This document shows positions 41,931 through 51,051 of a DNA stretch of 64,000 nt, one piece after another (position 1 is the stretch's first letter; each line of letters opens with the position of its first letter). Made by a program: the position numbers and the translations under genes. The notes beneath the pieces were generated by a model. The model saw only the letters and a list, made by a program, of their open reading frames with translations, was not told the origin of the DNA and made no database searches. The DNA comes from CAG-632 sp963626805. Lineage in GTDB: Bacteria > Bacillota > Clostridia > Lachnospirales > Lachnospiraceae. The stretch covers positions 5,858-69,857 of the forward strand of contig CAVFXS010000017.1 of NCBI GenBank assembly GCA_963626805.1, written 5' to 3'.

Positions 41931-43675
41931 AAACAATATTAAAGCAGGTAAAGGAATTTAAAAAGTCCTCCATTGCAACTCCCTGCTATATGCTGGTAGA
42001 AGTATTGATGGAGACGGTGGTTCCGCTTCTGATGGCATCGATCATTGATGACGGTGTGAATGTACCGGGCGGTAATATCCGACATATCTGTATTGTCGGA
42101 CTCTGGATGATCCTGGCAGCGGCAGTCGGACTGGTCGCGGGTATTCTGGGCGGCAAATATGGTGCCTATGCCTCAGCCGGACTGGCACGGAATCTCAGGA
42201 AATCCATGTTTGCAAACATTCAGACCTTTTCGTTTTCAAACATTGATAAATACAGTACGGCCGGACTGGTAACGAGACTGACTACGGATGTGACAAATGT
42301 GCAGAACGCATACATGATGGTGCTCCGGATGGGTACCAGAGCGACAGCAAGTCTGATCTGTGCAATGGCTGCAGCATTTCTGGTAAATGCCAGAGTAGCT
42401 ACCGTATATCTGATTGCAGTCATTTTCCTGGGAGGAATCCTGGCATTGATCATTTCGCTGGCCATGAAGTATTTCAATGAAGTGTTCCGGAAATATGATG
42501 ACCTGAATGCCAGTGTGCAGGAGAATGTATCCGGCATTCGTGTGGTAAAGGCATATGTCAGAGAAGAATATGAGACAAATAAATTTGCACAGGCAAGTGC
42601 GAAGGTTTACAACATGTTTGTGAAAGCGGAAAGTGTGATTGCTTTTAATATGCCGGTTATGATGCTTGCGGTATATGCCTGCATTCTGATCATCAGCTGG
42701 CTGGGAGCCCATATGATCGTAGGCGGCAGCCTGACAACCGGTGACCTGATGAGCCTTCTGACTTACTGCATGAATATTCTGATGAGCCTGATGATGCTCT
42801 CCATGGCGTTTGTTATGATCAGTATGAGTACCGCCAGTGTGGAACGTATCTCAGAGGTCTTAAATGAGACCAGTGATCTGCAGAACCCGGAGCAGCCGGT
42901 TCTGGAGGTATCGGATGGCAGTGTGGAGTTTCGAAATGTGAACTTCCGGTATAAGCAGGATGCGGAAGGGTATGTATTAAAGAATATTAATTTAAGTATT
43001 AAGTCCGGTGAAACTCTTGGAATTATCGGCGGTACCGGAAGTGCGAAGACCAGTCTGGTCAATCTGATCAGCCGTTTGTATGATGTGACGGATGGCAGCG
43101 TACTGGTAGGCGGACGGGACGTCCGGGAGTATGACATGGAGACACTGCGAAATCAGGTATCGGTAGTGCTTCAGAAGAATACGCTTTTTAGCGGAACGAT
43201 TTATGAGAACTTAAGATGGGGCGATAAGAATGCGACCGACGAGGAATGTCAGCGGGTCTGCAGACTTGCCTGTGCGGATGAGTTCATAGAGCGTTTCCCG
43301 GAGAAATACAATACGTATATTGAACAGGGCGGTGCGAACGTATCCGGTGGACAGAAGCAGCGGCTTTGTATCGCAAGAGCTCTGTTAAAGAAACCGAAGA
43401 TCCTGATTCTGGATGATTCGACCAGTGCCGTGGATACTGCGACCGATGCTAAGATCCGCCGGGCATTTGCGGAGGAGATCCCGGATACGACCAAGATCAT
43501 AATTGCACAGCGAATTTCCAGTGTGCAGCAGGCGGACCGGATTGCGGTTATGAATGAGGGACAGCTGGAGGCTGTCGGCACTCATGAGGAGCTTTTAAAA
43601 TCCTGTGAGATCTATCGGGAAGTGTATGAATCACAGACCAAGGGAACCGGTGACTTTGATGAAGAAGTAGGATAG
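41918..43675 (+). CDS. Heterodimeric ABC exporter half, degenerate ATPase site
   Basis: A 585-residue ABC half-transporter with six membrane helices (~residues 20-300) and a C-terminal ABC domain: Walker A GGTGSAKTS, signature VSGGQKQR and ILILDDSTSAVD with Asp500 in place of the catalytic Glu. This Glu-to-Asp change marks the non-catalytic member of BmrC/BmrD- or LmrC/LmrD-type pairs. It exports amphiphilic drugs or peptides. The start at 41918 lies inside marR; the ATG at 41924 is an alternative given the AAAGGAG at 41907-41913. The partner gene starts 13 bases after the stop. Confidence 0.92.
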   Translation: MRMLKTILKQVKEFKKSSIATPCYMLVEVLMETVVPLLMASIIDDGVNVPGGNIRHICIVGLWMILAAAVGLVAGILGGKYGAYASAGLARNLRKSMFANIQTFSFSNIDKYSTAGLVTRLTTDVTNVQNAYMMVLRMGTRATASLICAMAAAFLVNARVATVYLIAVIFLGGILALIISLAMKYFNEVFRKYDDLNASVQENVSGIRVVKAYVREEYETNKFAQASAKVYNMFVKAESVIAFNMPVMMLAVYACILIISWLGAHMIVGGSLTTGDLMSLLTYCMNILMSLMMLSMAFVMISMSTASVERISEVLNETSDLQNPEQPVLEVSDGSVEFRNVNFRYKQDAEGYVLKNINLSIKSGETLGIIGGTGSAKTSLVNLISRLYDVTDGSVLVGGRDVREYDMETLRNQVSVVLQKNTLFSGTIYENLRWGDKNATDEECQRVCRLACADEFIERFPEKYNTYIEQGGANVSGGQKQRLCIARALLKKPKILILDDSTSAVDTATDAKIRRAFAEEIPDTTKIIIAQRISSVQQADRIAVMNEGQLEAVGTHEELLKSCEIYREVYESQTKGTGDFDEEVG

Positions 43676-43688
43676 GAGGAATGCAGAT

Positions 43689-45581
43689 ATGAAGGCAAAG
43701 AAGAAAGCAGGCATGCAGCCACCACAGAATGCCGGTAAGATCCTGAAACGGCTGACTGGTGTATTGATGAAGCATTATGGTGTGCATCTGGTTATTGTGG
43801 CAATCTGCATTATTATAAATGTATTGGCAAATGTTCAGGGAACGATGTTTATGCAGACGCTGATTGATGATTTTATCAGCCCGTTACTGCAGGCAGAGGT
43901 GCCGGATTTCCAGCCGCTGTTGCATCAGCTGATCCGGGTAGCATGCTTCTATGCGGTCGGTATCGGAGCAGCCTATGCATATAACCGGATCATGGTTAAT
44001 GTGACACAGGGCACCCTGAAATATTTCCGGGATGCAATGTTTGAGAAGATGGAAACCCTGCCGATCAAGTATTTTGACACGCATGCACATGGAGATATCA
44101 TGTCGATTTATACGAATGATACCGATACGCTTCGTCAGATGATCAGTCAGGCAATGCCGCAGTTTTTCTCCAGTGCGATCACGATCATCAGTACGGTGGT
44201 CTGCATGGTTATGTTAAATATTCCGCTGACTCTGCTGACATTTGTTATGGTAGGCATTATGCTGGTATTTACGAAGAAGTACAGCAGCCTGTCCGGAAAG
44301 TATTTTATCGCGCAGCAGAAGGATATCGGTAATCTGAACGGTTATATCGAGGAAATGATGGAGGGCCAGAAGGTAGTTAAGGTATTCTGCCACGAAGAGG
44401 CGAATGAGGAGCGGTTTAATCAGTTGAATGACCAGCTGTTTGACAGCGCTTATCAGGCCAATAATTTCTCCAACCGCTTAGGTCCGATTAATGCACAGAT
44501 CGGCAATATCAGCTATGTATTCTGTGCGATTGTCGGCGGTATTCTGGCAATCGGCAATATCGGCGGGTTCACGCTGGGTGGACTGGCAAGCTTTCTGACC
44601 TTTAACAAGAGCTTTAATATGCCGATCAATCAGATCAGTATGCAGATCAATTCCATCGTCATGGCTATGGCGGGTGCAGAAAGAATCTTCAAGCTGCTGG
44701 ATGAGGAGCCGGAGGTAGACGAAGGCTATGTAACCCTGGTAAATGCGAAAGAGCAGGACGGTACTCTGGTGCCGTGCAAGGAACGGACCGGCATGTGGGC
44801 CTGGGAGCATCAGCATCAGAATGGAGATGCGACAACCTATGTACCGTTGAAGGGTGATGTGGTGTTTGATGATGTAGACTTCGGATACAATAATGAGAAA
44901 ATCGTACTTCATAATGTGACACTGTTTGCAGAGCCGGGACAGAAGATCGCGTTTGTAGGCTCGACCGGAGCCGGTAAGACAACGATCACGAATCTGATCA
45001 ACCGGTTTTATGATATTCAGGATGGTAAGATCCGATATGACGGCATTAATATCAATAAGATAAAGAAGGCGGATTTAAGACACTCACTCGGAATTGTATT
45101 ACAGGATACACATCTGTTTACTATGACTGTGCGGGAGAATATTCGGTACGGAAGACTGGATGCGACCGATGAAGAGGTAGTGGCAGCGGCGAAGCTGGCG
45201 AATGCGGATGGATTTATCCGGAGATTGCCGAAGGGCTATGATACCGTTCTGACCGGAGACGGTGCGAACCTAAGTCAGGGACAGCGGCAGCTGCTGGCGA
45301 TCGCACGGGCAGCCATTGCGGATCCTCCGGTTCTGATCCTGGATGAGGCGACCAGCTCCATTGATACCAGAACAGAGAAGCTGGTTCAGGATGGTATGGA
45401 TAAATTAATGTCCGGCAGAACCACATTTGTAATTGCACACAGACTATCGACAATTCAGAACAGTGATTGTATTATGGTACTGGAGCAGGGACGGATTATT
45501 GAACGGGGCAACCATGAGGAGCTGTTAAAGCAGCAGGGCCGTTACTACCAGCTCTATACCGGAAATGCGGTATTATCATAG
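43689..45581 (+). CDS. Heterodimeric ABC exporter half, catalytic subunit
   Basis: A 630-residue half-transporter: N-terminal cytoplasmic ~30 residues, six membrane helices (~residues 35-320), and an ABC domain with Walker A GSTGAGKTT, an unusual signature LSQGQRQL and ILDEATSSIDTRTE with catalytic Glu553. Between the membrane and ABC domains is an insertion of ~45 residues (KEQDGTLVPCKERTGMWAWE region) not found in short relatives. It pairs with the preceding protein to form one competent and one degenerate ATPase site. Confidence 0.92.
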   Translation: MKAKKKAGMQPPQNAGKILKRLTGVLMKHYGVHLVIVAICIIINVLANVQGTMFMQTLIDDFISPLLQAEVPDFQPLLHQLIRVACFYAVGIGAAYAYNRIMVNVTQGTLKYFRDAMFEKMETLPIKYFDTHAHGDIMSIYTNDTDTLRQMISQAMPQFFSSAITIISTVVCMVMLNIPLTLLTFVMVGIMLVFTKKYSSLSGKYFIAQQKDIGNLNGYIEEMMEGQKVVKVFCHEEANEERFNQLNDQLFDSAYQANNFSNRLGPINAQIGNISYVFCAIVGGILAIGNIGGFTLGGLASFLTFNKSFNMPINQISMQINSIVMAMAGAERIFKLLDEEPEVDEGYVTLVNAKEQDGTLVPCKERTGMWAWEHQHQNGDATTYVPLKGDVVFDDVDFGYNNEKIVLHNVTLFAEPGQKIAFVGSTGAGKTTITNLINRFYDIQDGKIRYDGININKIKKADLRHSLGIVLQDTHLFTMTVRENIRYGRLDATDEEVVAAAKLANADGFIRRLPKGYDTVLTGDGANLSQGQRQLLAIARAAIADPPVLILDEATSSIDTRTEKLVQDGMDKLMSGRTTFVIAHRLSTIQNSDCIMVLEQGRIIERGNHEELLKQQGRYYQLYTGNAVLS

Positions 45582-45606
45582 GAAGGATTGCAGGAGGAAG
45601 ACAGGC

Positions 45607-46590
45607 ATGTCATTGAAATTTGGAATTATAGGAACCGGACATATGGCAGAACGGATGGCAGCTACCGTGCGGCAGATGAAGCAGGTAGAGCTTTATGCCG
45701 TTGTATCCAGAACGGAAGAGAAGGCGAAGAGCTTTGCAGAGAAATACGGAGCTACGGTACATTATGGCAGTTATGAGGCGTTAATTCAGGATGAACAGGT
45801 GGAGCTGGTTTATATTGCAACACCGAATCATCTGCACTATTCACAGGCAAGAGCCTGCATTCTGGCGGAGAAGCCGGTACTGCTGGAGAAGCCGTTTGCA
45901 TTAAATGAGCAGCAGGCACAGGCACTGATCGATCTGGCAGAGATGCATCAGGTATTCTTGTGCGAGGCAATGTGGGTACGATTTATGCCGCTGATGTACC
46001 AGCTGAAGAAGACCCTGGAAAAGGGCGCCATTGGTGAGGTGACATCGGTGATCGCGGATATCGGCTATGATCTGAAGGATAAGAGCCGGGTGAATCGTCT
46101 GGATATGGGCGGTGGTGCGCTGCTGGATATCGGAGTCTATCCGATCACATTTGCACTGCAGATTCTGGGACGGGAGATTGATAATATCTCGACCTCCATG
46201 GTTCGGATGAATTCCGGTGTGGACGCACAGGAATTTATAAATCTGGTGTATGAGAACGGTGCAATTGCGGGGCTGTACTCCACAATGTTATCCAATACGG
46301 ATAAGCAGGGAAAGATTTACGGAACCGACGGTTATGTGCTGGTGAAGGATATCAATAATTATCAGTCCTATGAAGTATATGATTCAGAGGGAAACTGTCT
46401 GGAACAGTCGGAGCGACCGGAGCAGATCAGCGGGCTGGAGTATGAGGTAGAGGCCTGCGTACATGCGATTCAGGCGAAGAAGCTGGAATGTCCGCAGATG
46501 ACACATGCAGATACCCTGTTTATGATGCGGATCCTGGATACTGTGAGAAGAACCTGGGATATGAAGTTCCCTCAGGAGGAGACTGTATAG
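45607..46590 (+). CDS. Gfo/Idh/MocA family oxidoreductase
   Basis: A 327-residue NAD(P)-dependent dehydrogenase. The N-terminal Rossmann fold begins LKFGIIGTGHMAERMA (GxGxxA), with ATPNHLHYSQA and the conserved EKPFALNEQQA catalytic Lys motif. The C-terminal alpha-beta domain has GGGALLDIGVYPITFALQ. Such enzymes oxidise sugars or inositols, or trans-dihydrodiols. ATG at 45607 is supported by AGGAGG. It follows the exporter after 25 bases, so it may be a readthrough gene of that operon. Its 3' end overlaps the convergent SGNH gene by 19 bases. Confidence 0.88.
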   Translation: MSLKFGIIGTGHMAERMAATVRQMKQVELYAVVSRTEEKAKSFAEKYGATVHYGSYEALIQDEQVELVYIATPNHLHYSQARACILAEKPVLLEKPFALNEQQAQALIDLAEMHQVFLCEAMWVRFMPLMYQLKKTLEKGAIGEVTSVIADIGYDLKDKSRVNRLDMGGGALLDIGVYPITFALQILGREIDNISTSMVRMNSGVDAQEFINLVYENGAIAGLYSTMLSNTDKQGKIYGTDGYVLVKDINNYQSYEVYDSEGNCLEQSERPEQISGLEYEVEACVHAIQAKKLECPQMTHADTLFMMRILDTVRRTWDMKFPQEETV

Positions 46591-47327
46591 ATGCCGGAAC
46601 CATCCCCGATGGATTCCTCAATCTGATCTAAAATAAAATCGTATAGTTTCTGATAGGTGGCTGCATTGTAATGCAGGCCATCGGAGCTGGAAAAGCCGGT
46701 ATCCAACAGAAAATGATACGTATCGATATAATGAATGGGGAGTGCCCTGGCGGATGCCGGGGCACTTTCCGTATCCGGGAGAGCGGCATTGTAGGTTTCG
46801 CTCCAGGTAGCCATGGAGGCATTAAAGGCCTCTATCTGGGCATTTGTGACGCTGGTACAGGGAGCACAGCAGGGATTCACAGAGATAATATAGATAGGAC
46901 AGTCTTTCCAGCAGGTATTGGCATAGGTCTCATACAATGCCTGATAGGCGGAGACATTTGCCAGATCATTGACACCCAGATTCAGGAGCAGGATCCGGGG
47001 CGTGGAGGAAGTTAAGTCAGATCGGATAGCGAACCAGGAATAACCCTGACCCACTCTGGCAGTGAAGGAGGTATAGGACAGATTCGGTGTGTCAGAGGGG
47101 AGGGATTGCTGCATACCGACGGTCCGGGAGTCACCGATAAAATGCAGGGGATAGTTTGGCGTATAGCGGATGGTTGTCCCATCGGAACGTTCGGGGACGG
47201 AACCGGTGGGGGTGACACGGGGCGCAGGCAGATAGGTGAAGGATGCCGGGGCAAAGTCGGAGCCGGTACAGTAAAAACAAAGTACTGCTGCCAGAAGCAG
47301 GCAGGACCACAGATATCGTAAACGCAT
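46572..47327 (-). CDS. Secreted SGNH/GDSL-like hydrolase
   Basis: A 251-residue protein with an N-terminal hydrophobic signal (LRYLWSCLLLAAVLCFYC) and an SGNH-hydrolase fold: block I LHFIGDSRTVGM, block III NLGVNDLANV, and block V DGLHYNAATYQKL with the catalytic Asp-His. It probably deacylates or deacetylates a surface or dietary glycan outside the cell. The N-terminal linker is Pro/Thr-rich. The gene converges on, and overlaps by 19 bases, the oxidoreductase gene, so the two ends share sequence. Confidence 0.82.
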   Translation of the reverse strand: MRLRYLWSCLLLAAVLCFYCTGSDFAPASFTYLPAPRVTPTGSVPERSDGTTIRYTPNYPLHFIGDSRTVGMQQSLPSDTPNLSYTSFTARVGQGYSWFAIRSDLTSSTPRILLLNLGVNDLANVSAYQALYETYANTCWKDCPIYIISVNPCCAPCTSVTNAQIEAFNASMATWSETYNAALPDTESAPASARALPIHYIDTYHFLLDTGFSSSDGLHYNAATYQKLYDFILDQIEESIGDGSGIYTVSS

Positions 47328-47440
47328 AAGTATATCACTCCATTTCTATAGTGTTCCGGGAGAATTTGTCTCCTGTAATGATTCAGATAGGTTGTACCAC
47401 AGGGAGCGTGCCGGTTTTGGCAGAAAACTGCCGGGAACGT

Positions 47441-47469
47441 TCGACAGATAGGAAAAAATATGTTATTCT
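47441..47469 (+). promoter_or_regulatory. Promoter of the TPR/Hsp70 operon
   Basis: TCGACA (47441-47446), 17-base spacer, TATTCT (47464-47469). An imperfect inverted repeat GTTATTC/GGATAAC (47463-47480) overlaps the -10 and may be an operator. Confidence 0.5.
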
Positions 47470-47507
47470 AAAGGATAACAATACTGGAAGTAGTAAGGGA
47501 GTACGGA

Positions 47508-50500
47508 ATGGAAACAGGAATTGCATGGAAAATATTAGGGATAGAGCCGACAGAGGATGAGGCACAGATCAAGGCACAGTATCACAAGCTGCTGGTCGGT
47601 GTGAATCCGGAGGATGATCCGGAGGGCTTTAAGCGCCTGCGGGAGGCATATGAGACTGCTGTGGATGCGGCCAGACACCCGGTACAGGAGCCGGCAGAGG
47701 AGGAAGAAAAGGACGAGATTGAACAGTGGCTGGATAAGGTTGGGAATGTCTACTGGTATCTGTCGAGCAGGAATGATCCGGCATGCTGGAAGGAGCTTCT
47801 GGAGGATCCGGTGTGCATCGGACTGGATACGGCACTGGAGGCCAGAGAGCGGTTCCTGGTATTCATGATGCAGCATGTGTATGTCAGTCAGGAGATCTGG
47901 CAGCTGATTGACCGGGAGTTCCGTATCATCGGGGAACGGGAAGAGCTGGAAGAAACGTTTCCGGGGGAATTTCTGGATTATGTACAGTATCAGGTAGAGA
48001 ATAAGAACTTTGTGCCATATGAGAAGCTGGAGATTCTGGGACTGGATGAGGCAGAGATCCGGATCGATGCATATCTGCAGGCATATTTTGATATTAAGAC
48101 AACGGTTGACCGCGGAGAATTAGAGGGGATTCATCAGAAGATAGATGCACTGAAAGATTATGAGGTCCGGCATCCGTATGAGGACGTGGAGCGCTTGAAG
48201 GTGGCATTACTGGAGAAGGATCCGGATAAGGCGGTCGCACTGGCAGAGAAGCTGCTGGAGGATAACCGGGGAGATGTCTATGTGGAGTATTGGAGTGGAT
48301 GTGCCTATCGGGAAAATGACCGGTGGGAACCGGCAAAGGACTGCTGGCAGCGAATTCTGGATCAGTATCCGCAGAACTACAATGCGAGAGCTGCGATGGC
48401 GGGATACCGGATGCATCAGGGAGAGTACCTGGAGGCAAAGGAGATGGTCATGGATCTGCTGGAGGAGAATGGCAGGGATGACAATGTTCTGGATATGATG
48501 CGACAGTTGAATGAACCATTGCTGCAGTATTATCGGGAAGAGGCGGCAAAGGATCCGGGGAATAAGGAGCCGGTGATCGAGGCGTGCTGGTGCCTGTTCC
48601 AGAATGAACGGTTTGAAGAGGCGATTAAGACCCTGGAAGAGCTTCATGTTACAGAGGACGAAGATGTCTATTATGACTATGTAAATATGATGGGGCGCTG
48701 TTATCTCGGTAAGAATCAGTACGAGAAGGCAATCCCGTATCTTCTGAAATGGGAAGAGGCCAGAGAGAATCTCGTAGATGACGGAAGTGAGAAATACAGG
48801 AAGCGGAGAAGCCGGGAAGGCTTTATTAAATCCGCTATCGGCATGGCATACCACAAGTTAAAAAACTATGAGCAGGCAGCGAAATATCTGGAGGAAGGAA
48901 CGAAGCTGGAAGCGGATCAGATGGCGCGGCATTCCTTCATGGATCTGCTGTCACAGGTGTATTATGAGAGTGATCAGTATAAGAAATGTGCGGATGCCTG
49001 TACTGCCATTATTGAGGAGGATCCGTCCTATTATCCGGCATATCTGCGGAGACAGCAGGTATATTTTGAGCTGCAGGATGGACAGAATGTAGTAGATGAT
49101 TACTATAATGCGATTCGGATTTTCCCGGCCTACTATAAGCCGTATCTTCTGGCGGCGAGGGTGTTCTGTATCTACCGGCAGTATGAGGATGCGAAGAAGG
49201 TCATAGAAGCAGCAAAGGAGGAAGGGATTCATCATGAGTCCATTCAGTATATGGAAATCCGGATCATGCGGAATCTGGCGGCAACTCCGGAAGAGTCCGA
49301 GAAGGTGCTGAAGCTGTGTGAGACATTAAGGCAGGAGTTGCGGGAAAAACAGGAAGCAGGAGATGCGGCCGAGGAGAAGACGGAGCTTCAGATATTTGAC
49401 GAGGAGATGCAGAAGGACGGAATGGCCGGTGAGGCTGTGGATATGCAGGATCTGATGCTGGAAGAGGTAATGCTCTATATGGACATGGGTAAGGATGAGA
49501 AGGCACTGGAGCTGATTGCCGAGGCCTATAAGAATCCACATGTAAATTACCGGTTCCATTGGATCCGGGCTGACATCCTGCGGGATCAGAAGAAATATGC
49601 AGAGGCATTGAAGGAGTACAAATATCTGCAGAAAACCGTAGCCGAGAATGATGAGTTTATATATAACAGCGGTGTCTGCCTGTACCGGATGGGAGAAGCA
49701 GAGGAAGCGAAGGATGCATTTCAGTTAACCTTGCAGAAGAATCCGGAGCATGCGAGTGCCCACCATTATCTGATGGAGATTTATTCCCGGAAATATCAGC
49801 AGACAGAGGATATACAGTATTATAAGCTGGCACTGGCGGAGATCAATGCACAGCTTGAACGGGTTCCGGATGCATATTATTATATTGAACGGGGCCTCCT
49901 TTATATGGATCATTATGAGTTTGAACCGGCGATCGCAGATTATAAGAAGGCACTGGAGCTGGAGCCGGATAATCTGTATGCGTACAACAATATCGGTTAT
50001 GCATTGCGGGTGCAGGGACGGTATGAAGAGGCGGTTCCGTATTTCAAACAGGCAATCGAGCGTATGGAAGATGAACATACCCTGCTTCCGTTTATGAATC
50101 TGGCACGGACCTATGAGGCGATGCAGCAGTGGCAGGATGCGATTGAGACCCTGAAGCAGGCAACGGCAGAGTTCGGCGTCGAACGCAGAGTCTATCTGGC
50201 AATGAGTGATTATTATATGGTACTCGGAGAGTTTGACCGGGCAATGAATACCTTAAATATTGTTCAGAAAAAGGGACTGCTTGACGAGAATGATTATCTT
50301 GAAAGAAAGGCAAAGCTATATGTGATCGCCGGAGATAAGGAGAAGGCAATCGGTGCGTATCAGGATTTACTGGCTTACGGGAAAGCAATTGTCGGACATG
50401 AGAAGGCTGACTGGGAAATGCGGGCAGAGGTTCTGGAAGAATGGGGACTGTACCTGTTCTATTGCAGAGATCTAAAACCGGCAATTAAGATATTGAAGCA

Positions 50501-50945
50501 GTCCATGAAGCTTCGTCTGAAATACAGACTGGACTTTGAAAATACCGGAACGCATCTGGCAGTTGCTTATTATCTCAGGAAAGAATACAGTAAGGCAGCG
50601 AAGATCGCCAGACAGGTGATGGATGAGGTTCGTTCTGAGGAGCGTTATCTGTCATTTGTGACACTGGCACCGGTACGACTGGTCTACCGGGCACAGCTTT
50701 ATATGTGCCTGCAGGATTATACGAAGATGAAAGAGCTGTTACAGCGTGTCAGTACGATACCGAAGTGCAAGCACTGCACCCATACCCGCTGCTCGGAAGC
50801 AATGATCGTGTGGGGCATGTATGAGGAAGCACAAGGACATACACAGAAAGCACTGGAATACTACCGGGAAGGATTAAGTTATGATCCGTGGGATCAGGAG
50901 CTGATCCTGGCAATCCGGAATCTGGATCGGCATGCAGAGGAATAA
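47508..50945 (+). CDS. J-domain-like TPR protein, Hsp70 partner
   Basis: A 1145-residue protein. Residues ~5-55 fold like a J-domain (AWKILGIEPTEDEAQIKAQYHKLLVGVNPEDDP then FKRLREAYE), but the HPD tripeptide reads Asn33-Pro34-Glu35. The remainder is about 20 TPR-like helical repeats (examples YEQAAKYLEEGTKLE, FEPAIADYKKALELEPDN, YEEAVPYFKQAIERM), with two Cys pairs near the end (CKHCTHTRC). It sits directly before an HscC-like Hsp70, as E. coli djl genes sit near hscC, so it may be a dedicated co-chaperone scaffold. No signal peptide is present. GGGAG precedes the ATG. Confidence 0.85.
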   Translation: METGIAWKILGIEPTEDEAQIKAQYHKLLVGVNPEDDPEGFKRLREAYETAVDAARHPVQEPAEEEEKDEIEQWLDKVGNVYWYLSSRNDPACWKELLEDPVCIGLDTALEARERFLVFMMQHVYVSQEIWQLIDREFRIIGEREELEETFPGEFLDYVQYQVENKNFVPYEKLEILGLDEAEIRIDAYLQAYFDIKTTVDRGELEGIHQKIDALKDYEVRHPYEDVERLKVALLEKDPDKAVALAEKLLEDNRGDVYVEYWSGCAYRENDRWEPAKDCWQRILDQYPQNYNARAAMAGYRMHQGEYLEAKEMVMDLLEENGRDDNVLDMMRQLNEPLLQYYREEAAKDPGNKEPVIEACWCLFQNERFEEAIKTLEELHVTEDEDVYYDYVNMMGRCYLGKNQYEKAIPYLLKWEEARENLVDDGSEKYRKRRSREGFIKSAIGMAYHKLKNYEQAAKYLEEGTKLEADQMARHSFMDLLSQVYYESDQYKKCADACTAIIEEDPSYYPAYLRRQQVYFELQDGQNVVDDYYNAIRIFPAYYKPYLLAARVFCIYRQYEDAKKVIEAAKEEGIHHESIQYMEIRIMRNLAATPEESEKVLKLCETLRQELREKQEAGDAAEEKTELQIFDEEMQKDGMAGEAVDMQDLMLEEVMLYMDMGKDEKALELIAEAYKNPHVNYRFHWIRADILRDQKKYAEALKEYKYLQKTVAENDEFIYNSGVCLYRMGEAEEAKDAFQLTLQKNPEHASAHHYLMEIYSRKYQQTEDIQYYKLALAEINAQLERVPDAYYYIERGLLYMDHYEFEPAIADYKKALELEPDNLYAYNNIGYALRVQGRYEEAVPYFKQAIERMEDEHTLLPFMNLARTYEAMQQWQDAIETLKQATAEFGVERRVYLAMSDYYMVLGEFDRAMNTLNIVQKKGLLDENDYLERKAKLYVIAGDKEKAIGAYQDLLAYGKAIVGHEKADWEMRAEVLEEWGLYLFYCRDLKPAIKILKQSMKLRLKYRLDFENTGTHLAVAYYLRKEYSKAAKIARQVMDEVRSEERYLSFVTLAPVRLVYRAQLYMCLQDYTKMKELLQRVSTIPKCKHCTHTRCSEAMIVWGMYEEAQGHTQKALEYYREGLSYDPWDQELILAIRNLDRHAEE

Positions 50946-51051
50946 GGCGAGAAACGGGCGGCCGGAGAAGCGGGATGAATAGAGTGGTACGATATCCGGA
51001 GATACGAAGAGTAACGGAACGAAGAAATACAGAGACAGAAAGGTGAACGAC

